Source: Heritagella_A intestinalis
GTDB lineage: Bacteria > Bacillota > Clostridia > Oscillospirales > Acutalibacteraceae
Direction: 5' to 3'
Assembly: GCA_904418995.1 (NCBI GenBank)
Contig: CAJFQF010000001.1
Coordinates: 199,295-263,294 of the forward strand
Length of the DNA: 64,000 nucleotides
The translations under genes were made by a program, and so were the position numbers. Each line of letters begins with the position of its first letter. Position 1 is the stretch's first letter. Below are positions 59,912 through 64,000 of the stretch, in pieces. The notes beneath the pieces were generated by a model. It was not told the DNA's origin, did no database searches, and worked only from the letters and a program-made list of their open reading frames with translations.

Positions 59912-60727
59912 ATGCAGAAAAAAGGCTTTTTCCGCCTTCTGACCGTTGCAGCAGTTTTAATTTTTGTAATCTCAGCATGCTGCCTGACGGTTTTAGGCTA
60001 TGAACCCGATACGATCCAACCCTTGACCGAAACCACCACCAGCAGTGAGGGCGAGACCAGCCCGCCCAGCTCGGAATCCCCGGTGACTACGCCGGAACCG
60101 ACCCCCGACCCCACGCCGGAACCGACCCCAGAACCTACGCCGGAGCCTACGCCCGACCCCACGCCGGAACTGACCCCCGAGCCGACTCCCTCACAGGGTA
60201 ATAGCGGCGGCACAGGCGGTGGATATGACTCCAGTGATGACGAGCCTGCTTATGAAGAGCCCAGCTATGACCCCGATTACGGCAACAGCGTCAGTGAACC
60301 CACTGTCAGCGTGCCTGCCGGCTCCAATTTTAACGACGATGATAACAGCGACCTGGTGGACGACGGTTCGGTAGTCAGCGGCCTGCCTGCTGGGGAAGCC
60401 AGCGATTCCTCGGAAGAGTCTTCTTCAGAATCGGAGGAATCCTCTCAGCCGGAGAGCACCGGTAACGGCGGCAGCAGCATTTTGCTGATAGCAGGGATCG
60501 TGCTCATTGTGCTGGGCGTCGGCGGCCTGGGTACTGTGGTCTATTTGCAGTTTATCCGTCCCAAGATGAAGGCGAAAAAGGCGGAAGCCGATAGCAGCCC
60601 CTTTGTGGAGGACGACATTGACGGCTACAACGTGACTCCGGAGCAGCCCAAGGTGGATACCAAAGCGGATACCATGGAAATCGACATCAACAGCTATGAT
60701 GCCGGCAAGGACGATGAAGTAAAATAA
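59912..60727 (+). CDS. Single-pass surface protein with Pro/Thr/Glu repeats
   Basis: The function is unknown. The 271-residue protein has a signal peptide or anchor (about 8-30; LLTVAAVLIFVISACCLTVL), a Ser/Thr stretch, and an extended run of PTPEP and PTPDP units (about 60-92) forming a rigid spacer. Acidic and Ser-rich segments follow, then a membrane helix (about 190-214; SSILLIAGIVLIVLGVGGLG) and an acidic cytoplasmic tail (about 220-271). ATG 59912 follows GTAGGAGG. The layout is that of a wall-spanning protein linking surface and cytoplasm. I recognise no domain. Confidence 0.75.
   Translation: MQKKGFFRLLTVAAVLIFVISACCLTVLGYEPDTIQPLTETTTSSEGETSPPSSESPVTTPEPTPDPTPEPTPEPTPEPTPDPTPELTPEPTPSQGNSGGTGGGYDSSDDEPAYEEPSYDPDYGNSVSEPTVSVPAGSNFNDDDNSDLVDDGSVVSGLPAGEASDSSEESSSESEESSQPESTGNGGSSILLIAGIVLIVLGVGGLGTVVYLQFIRPKMKAKKAEADSSPFVEDDIDGYNVTPEQPKVDTKADTMEIDINSYDAGKDDEVK
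60099..60193 (+). repeat. Tandem CC-ACG-CCG-GAA-type repeat coding for Pro/Thr
   Basis: Short repeats of six to twelve bases (CCGACCCC and ACGCCGGAA units) encode the PTPEP/PTPDP tract. Repeats of this kind can change copy number by slippage without breaking the frame when whole units are gained or lost. Confidence 0.6.
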
Positions 60728-60804
60728 AGGTAATCGTAATCTATTTAAAGAAAGAGAGCTTCTTAGGAGGCTCTCTTCTTGCTTAGAACAGGCAATTTTT
60801 CCCC

Positions 60805-60833
60805 TTGCCATTCCCGGAGAAATCTGCTACACT
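60805..60833 (+). promoter_or_regulatory. Promoter of the ABC-F gene
   Basis: TTGCCA (60805-60810), a 17-bp spacer and TACACT (60828-60833). It gives a leader of almost 300 nt before the ABC-F start. Confidence 0.6.
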
Positions 60834-60910
60834 GGGAAAGGACAACGTCCGGCCTGGAAAAGGCTCGGCCCTGTCTCTGAAAATTCTAAGAAAGGACAGG
60901 TACCGGAAGC

Positions 60911-60925
60911 ATGCGCATTTGCTGA
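60911..60925 (+). CDS. Possible 4-residue leader peptide (MRIC)
   Basis: ATG-CGC-ATT-TGC-TGA lies in the leader of the ABC-F gene, 14 bp after an AAAGGA and just after CCGGAAG. Short leader peptides on which antibiotic-bound ribosomes stall are known ahead of several ABC-F resistance genes. This one is a candidate only; spacing of the ribosome binding site is not ideal. Confidence 0.3.
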   Translation: MRIC

Positions 60926-60930
60926 TTTTT

Positions 60931-60988
60931 CACACAAATTTACACAATGGCAGAAAGCCGAACCCGGGTGGGGTTCTGTGTTTGTGTG
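60931..60988 (+). promoter_or_regulatory. Leader stem-loop, possible anti-terminator partner
   Basis: CACACAAA (60931-60938) can pair with TTTGTGTG (60981-60988), enclosing GAACCC/GGGTTC (60960-60965 with 60971-60976). It precedes the terminator at 61025 and follows the possible leader peptide. Confidence 0.45.
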
Positions 60989-61024
60989 GGAAAAAGCAAA
61001 CGTGCAGCGTCCGGGCCTGTAAGG

Positions 61025-61059
61025 GCCCGAAGGCGTTTGGCGCGCTTTCGGGCATTTTT
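61025..61059 (+). terminator. Attenuator in the ABC-F leader
   Basis: GCCCGAAGGCG (61025-61035) pairs with CGCGCTTTCGGGC (61041-61053), with small bulges, and is followed by ATTTTTG. It lies inside the leader, before the gene, as an attenuator would. Confidence 0.65.
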
Positions 61060-61126
61060 GCGCCGTCGCGCCGGTTTTCGCTATGGCTTTTTCCCTTCTG
61101 CCCGTATTTTTCAGGAGGGATGCTTT

Positions 61127-62746
61127 ATGGCAAGAGAATTGCTGTCTGCCAGCCATCTGGTAAAATATTTTGGAGAACGAAAAATTTTGGAAGTGCCCCG
61201 GTTTGTCATTCGGGAAGGGGACCGCATCGGCGTAGTGGGAGCCAACGGCGCAGGGAAAACCACCCTGCTGAACCTCCTTTCCGGGGAGCTGGCCCCAGAA
61301 GAAGGGGTAGTGCGCCGGGCCGTGGAGCCGGTGTATTTCCGCCAGTTTCGGGGCAAAGACCAAGAAGCGGCCCCAAAAGCCTTGCGGGAAATGGGGATGG
61401 GAAGCAAAGTAGGATACAGCGGCGGGGAAAAGGCCCGGTTAGGGCTGGCCGCCGTGGAGGAGGGGACGCTCCTGCTCTTTGCCGACGAACCCACCGCCAA
61501 CCTGGATGAAGAGGGGATAGAGCTTTGCTGCCGCCGGTTGGAGCAGTGCGCCGCCCTTTTACTGGTGAGCCATGACCGGAACTTGCTGGACCGGCTCTGC
61601 AATCACATTGCGGAGGTCCGGGATGGGAGGGTGACCCTGTACCCGGGAAACTATTCCGCCTACCGCAGGCAGCGGGAAGAAAAGGAGCGGGAGGATTGGG
61701 CCGCTTATGAGCAGTACCGGAAGGAACGGGCCCGGCTGGAAGAGGCGGTGCGATGCCAAGGGGAAAAATCTCGGGGTGTCAAAAAGGCCCCCAGCCGCAT
61801 GGGGAATTCCGAGGCCAGGCTTCACCGGCGCTCGGCGGGAGAAAAGGCCGAAAAACTTGACAACGCCAAAAAGGCTCTGCAATCCCGCTTAGAGCGGCTG
61901 GAGGTTCGGGACAAGCCCCGGGCCCTGCCCCAGGTAGCTATGGATTTTTCCCTGACCCATCCTCCGGTGAGTAAAACGGTGGTTTCGGGGTCCCGGCTGC
62001 AAGTGGCCTATGGGGAGAACCGGCTTCTGCAAAACGCCGCCTTTACCCTCCCCGCCGGGAGCAAAACCGCCCTGCTGGGCCCCAATGGCGCGGGAAAGAC
62101 CACCCTCATGCGGCGGATTGCGGAAAACGGCCCGGGAATCCGCCTGGCCCCCGGGGCACGGCCCGGATTTTTCCGGCAGGAGCTGGAAAACCTGGATTTG
62201 GAGAAAACGGTTTTGGAAAACGCCATGGAGGATTCCGTCCAGAGCGAGGGGGCTATGCGGGGAATTTTGGCCCGGCTGCTGTTTCGCCGGGAGGACGTGT
62301 ATAAAAAAGCGGGGGTTCTCAGCGGCGGGGAGCGGGTCAAGCTCTCCTTTGCCCGGCTGCTGGGTTCAGCGGCCAATCTGCTGCTGTTGGACGAGCCCAC
62401 CAACTTTTTGGATTTGCCCTCGGTGGAGGCCCTGCAATCCCTGGTGCGGGAGTATGCGGGCACGGTGCTCTTTGTTTCCCATGACCGGGCCTTTACCGAG
62501 CATTGCGCCACCCGGCTTCTGCGAATCGAAAATAAGAAGATAGTGACCTTTGAAGGGACCCTGTCCCAGTGGGAGGAAAGCCTCCGCCATCCCCGGGAAA
62601 CCCCGGAGGACACCCGCCGGGCCGTGCTGGAATTGCGCATTACCCAGGTCATCGCCGGACTTTCCACGGCACAAGGGGAAGAAAAGGAAAAATTGGAGCG
62701 GGAATTCCAGGAACTCCTGCGGCAGAGAAAAAGAGAAGAGCCATAA
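61127..62746 (+). CDS. ABC-F family ATPase (likely ribosome protection)
   Basis: ABC-F proteins are soluble twin-ATPase proteins that act on the ribosome; many protect it from antibiotics. The ATG at 61127 has AGGAGGG 7 bp upstream. The 539-residue protein has domain 1 (Walker A GANGAGKT, YSGGEKARLGLA, FADEPTANLD), a charged linker (about 190-290) and domain 2 (GPNGAGKT, LSGGERVKLSFA, LLDEPTNFLD), with no membrane helices. Domain 1 is compact and its Q-loop region is short, as in the Msr/Vga/Lsa resistance group. The leader with a possible leader peptide and attenuator supports an inducible resistance role; which drug is unknown. Confidence 0.85.
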   Translation: MARELLSASHLVKYFGERKILEVPRFVIREGDRIGVVGANGAGKTTLLNLLSGELAPEEGVVRRAVEPVYFRQFRGKDQEAAPKALREMGMGSKVGYSGGEKARLGLAAVEEGTLLLFADEPTANLDEEGIELCCRRLEQCAALLLVSHDRNLLDRLCNHIAEVRDGRVTLYPGNYSAYRRQREEKEREDWAAYEQYRKERARLEEAVRCQGEKSRGVKKAPSRMGNSEARLHRRSAGEKAEKLDNAKKALQSRLERLEVRDKPRALPQVAMDFSLTHPPVSKTVVSGSRLQVAYGENRLLQNAAFTLPAGSKTALLGPNGAGKTTLMRRIAENGPGIRLAPGARPGFFRQELENLDLEKTVLENAMEDSVQSEGAMRGILARLLFRREDVYKKAGVLSGGERVKLSFARLLGSAANLLLLDEPTNFLDLPSVEALQSLVREYAGTVLFVSHDRAFTEHCATRLLRIENKKIVTFEGTLSQWEESLRHPRETPEDTRRAVLELRITQVIAGLSTAQGEEKEKLEREFQELLRQRKREEP

Positions 62747-62752
62747 AAAGAA

Positions 62753-62791
62753 CTGCGGCCCAGGAGGAGCTTCCTGTGCCGCAGCTTTTAT
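62753..62791. terminator. Terminator between ABC-F and metA
   Basis: CTGCGGC (62753-62759) and GCCGCAG (62778-62784) with an inner CAGGA/TCCTG, and T-rich flanks (CTTTTATTT). Confidence 0.75.
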
Positions 62792-62795
62792 TTAG

Positions 62796-63728
62796 TTATT
62801 TATTGTATAGGTTCCGCAGTTCCCGCAAATCGAAGGGGGTCTGCTGGTATACATAATAGTTGAGCCAGTTGGAGAGGAGCAGGTGTCCGTTGCTCCGCCA
62901 GGTGAAGGGAGGTGTTTCGCTGGGGTCGTCATTGGGGAAGTAGTTGTAGGGCACGGGAGGATTCAACCCCTTGTTGACATCCCGGAAGTATTCCTTGGCC
63001 AGGGTGTCCCGGTCATACTCCGCGTGGCCGGTGACGAAAATTTGCCGCCCGTCCTTGGAGGCGATAATGTGCAGGCCGGCCTTCCGGGAAACGGAGAGAA
63101 TGAGCAGCTCCGGGTGCTTTTCAATATCTTTCTGGCGCACTTCCGTATAGCGGGAGTGGGGGGCGAAGTAGTTGTCGTCAAAGCCCCGCATCAGGGGATG
63201 GTAGGGAGCCAGTACCCGGTGGTTGTAAATGCCGCTGAGCTTTTCCGGGAGCATATATTTTTGAATCCCATAATGATAGTACAGCCCCGCCTGGGCGCCC
63301 CAGCAGATGTGCAGGGTGGAATAGACGTTAGTACGGGTCCACTCCATAATGCGGCACATCTCTTCCCAGTAGTCCACCTCTTCAAAGGGGAGTTTCTCCA
63401 CCGGGGCCCCGGTGATAATCATTCCGTCGAATACCTCGTCCTTCAATTCGTCAAAACATTTATAAAAGGTATTTAAGTGGACCGAGGGGGTGTGCTTGGA
63501 AACGTGGGTGGCGGTGAGCATCAGTTCCACGTCCACTTGTAAGGGGGTATTGCTCAGCAGTCGGAGCAGCTGGGTTTCGGTTTCAATTTTGGTGGGCATC
63601 AGGTTGAGGATAACGATTTTTAAGGGCCGGATGTCCTGCTGCATAGCGCGCTCGTGAGTCATCACGAAGATGTTTTCGGATTCCAGCACTTCAATGGCCG
63701 GCAGGGAGGCCTGGATACGGATCGGCAT
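62796..63728 (-). CDS. metA: Homoserine O-acyltransferase MetA, predicted acetyltransferase
   Basis: The enzyme activates homoserine at the first committed step of methionine synthesis. The 310-residue protein has the glutamine-amidotransferase-like fold: the catalytic Cys in HICWGAQAGLYYHYG, the catalytic His in VTGHAEYDRDTL with a nearby Glu, and the start MPIRIQASLPAIEVLESENI. Residue 111 is Glu (GAPVEKLPFEEVDYW). In this family Glu111 favours acetyl-CoA and Gly favours succinyl-CoA, so acetylation is predicted. ATG 63728 follows AAAGGAGGG. It has its own promoter. Confidence 0.94.
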   Translation of the reverse strand: MPIRIQASLPAIEVLESENIFVMTHERAMQQDIRPLKIVILNLMPTKIETETQLLRLLSNTPLQVDVELMLTATHVSKHTPSVHLNTFYKCFDELKDEVFDGMIITGAPVEKLPFEEVDYWEEMCRIMEWTRTNVYSTLHICWGAQAGLYYHYGIQKYMLPEKLSGIYNHRVLAPYHPLMRGFDDNYFAPHSRYTEVRQKDIEKHPELLILSVSRKAGLHIIASKDGRQIFVTGHAEYDRDTLAKEYFRDVNKGLNPPVPYNYFPNDDPSETPPFTWRSNGHLLLSNWLNYYVYQQTPFDLRELRNLYNK

Positions 63729-63775
63729 AAAATCCCTCCTTTATGGGAATGCTTCAGGTTAGACTGTTTGCTTCC

Positions 63776-63804
63776 AGTATAACAAAAAAGGATGCTGGGA
63801 GCAA
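63776..63804 (-). promoter_or_regulatory. Promoter of metA
   Basis: On the minus strand, TTGCTC (63804-63799), a 17-bp spacer and TATACT (63781-63776). The leader is only about 45 nt, with no room for a SAM riboswitch or T-box. Confidence 0.65.
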
Positions 63805-63931
63805 TGGTGGGGAAATAGCTTCACGTATTTTAATTTAGGAAAAGCCAGATAAACAGATGTTGATAAATTGTGAATAAAACTATCAAAATAACCAAAGGGA
63901 GGAAAAAGATGAAAAAAAGAGAAAAAAGGCG

Positions 63932-63961
63932 TTGACAGGAGAGGGAGGGATGTGGTATCAT
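63932..63961 (+). promoter_or_regulatory. Rightward promoter near the window end
   Basis: TTGACA (63932-63937), an 18-bp spacer and TATCAT (63956-63961). A second TTGACA lies at 63993-63998. The transcribed gene is beyond the window. Confidence 0.55.
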
Positions 63962-64000
63962 ATGTGAGCGCCAAACGGAGCGAAAAAAATCTTGACAAAC

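Noticed and set aside
60947..61126. 60-residue N-terminal extension of the ABC-F protein
   Set aside because: It would run through the attenuator hairpin and is Arg-rich without family similarity; ATG 61127 has an AGGAGGG site and starts the ABC domain.
1..64000. CRISPR arrays, tRNA or rRNA genes, transposases and phage genes
   Set aside because: None was found on reading both strands; the only mobile-looking sequences are small palindromic elements.

Overview
The window comes from a Gram-positive, anaerobic, probably gut-dwelling member of the Clostridia, most likely the Oscillospiraceae/Ruminococcaceae. The signs are a moderately high GC content, strong AGGAGG-type ribosome binding sites, GTG and TTG starts, sortase-anchored surface proteins, a HrcA/CIRCE heat-shock operon, a Rex operator at lactate dehydrogenase, a SpoIIID homologue (spore-forming ancestry), and a palindromic miniature element of a style I associate with this group. 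No rRNA, tRNA, CRISPR or prophage was seen.

Layout. 1-4.3 kb: the 3' end of a large IPHTG-anchored adhesin, a class C sortase, a second sortase substrate and a DUF4830-like protein. 4.4-8.0 kb: an RsuA-type pseudouridine synthase, an orphan MsmX-like sugar ABC ATPase and a PucR/CdaR-type regulator with a structured leader. 8.2-12.6 kb: ftsE-ftsX, a coiled-coil M23 hydrolase and an S41-family protein that has lost its catalytic residues. 12.7-16.6 kb: greA, lysS, an alpha/beta hydrolase and ldh. 17.0-19.3 kb: a small metal-binding protein and a Cd/Zn-type P-type ATPase. 19.3-21.8 kb: a small lipoprotein and two tandem paralogous membrane-anchored secreted proteins of unknown family. 21.9-24.8 kb: exonuclease III, a cyclophilin and a GH125 mannosidase. 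25.6-33.9 kb: a complete oligopeptide ABC transporter (with a palindromic element between the binding protein and permease genes), a structured non-coding region and an Xaa-Pro aminopeptidase. 34.0-36.7 kb: an Fe-S aldo/keto reductase, a 48-residue protein, and a TPP riboswitch with thiT. 36.9-41.9 kb: hrcA-grpE-dnaK-dnaJ. 42.0-45.1 kb: csoR and a CopA-CopZ fusion. 45.2-52.8 kb: spoIIID, a UspA-like protein, a membrane/papain-like fusion, a YgjP-type metalloprotease, an M24 peptidase, a patatin, a DUF1275 protein and a FucI-like isomerase. 53.0-55.4 kb: a full-length paralogue of the first adhesin, on the opposite strand. 55.7-64 kb: a two-subunit chromate transporter with a divergent LysR gene, peptidase T, a GNAT enzyme, a Pro/Thr-repeat membrane protein, an ABC-F protein behind a likely attenuator, and metA.

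The genes suggest a peptide-using anaerobe: Opp imports peptides, and PepT and two M24 peptidases degrade them. Lactate formation is under Rex redox control, metal stress is handled by CsoR/CopA and a CadA-type pump, and the cell surface is decorated by sortase. The points most worth a second look are the dead S41 protein beside FtsEX and its M23 hydrolase, the CopA-CopZ fusion that keeps an internal ribosome binding site, the structured RNA region at 31.76-32.03 kb, the small repeat at the end of the aldo/keto reductase gene, the tandem unknown secreted proteins, and the inverted pair of adhesin genes.
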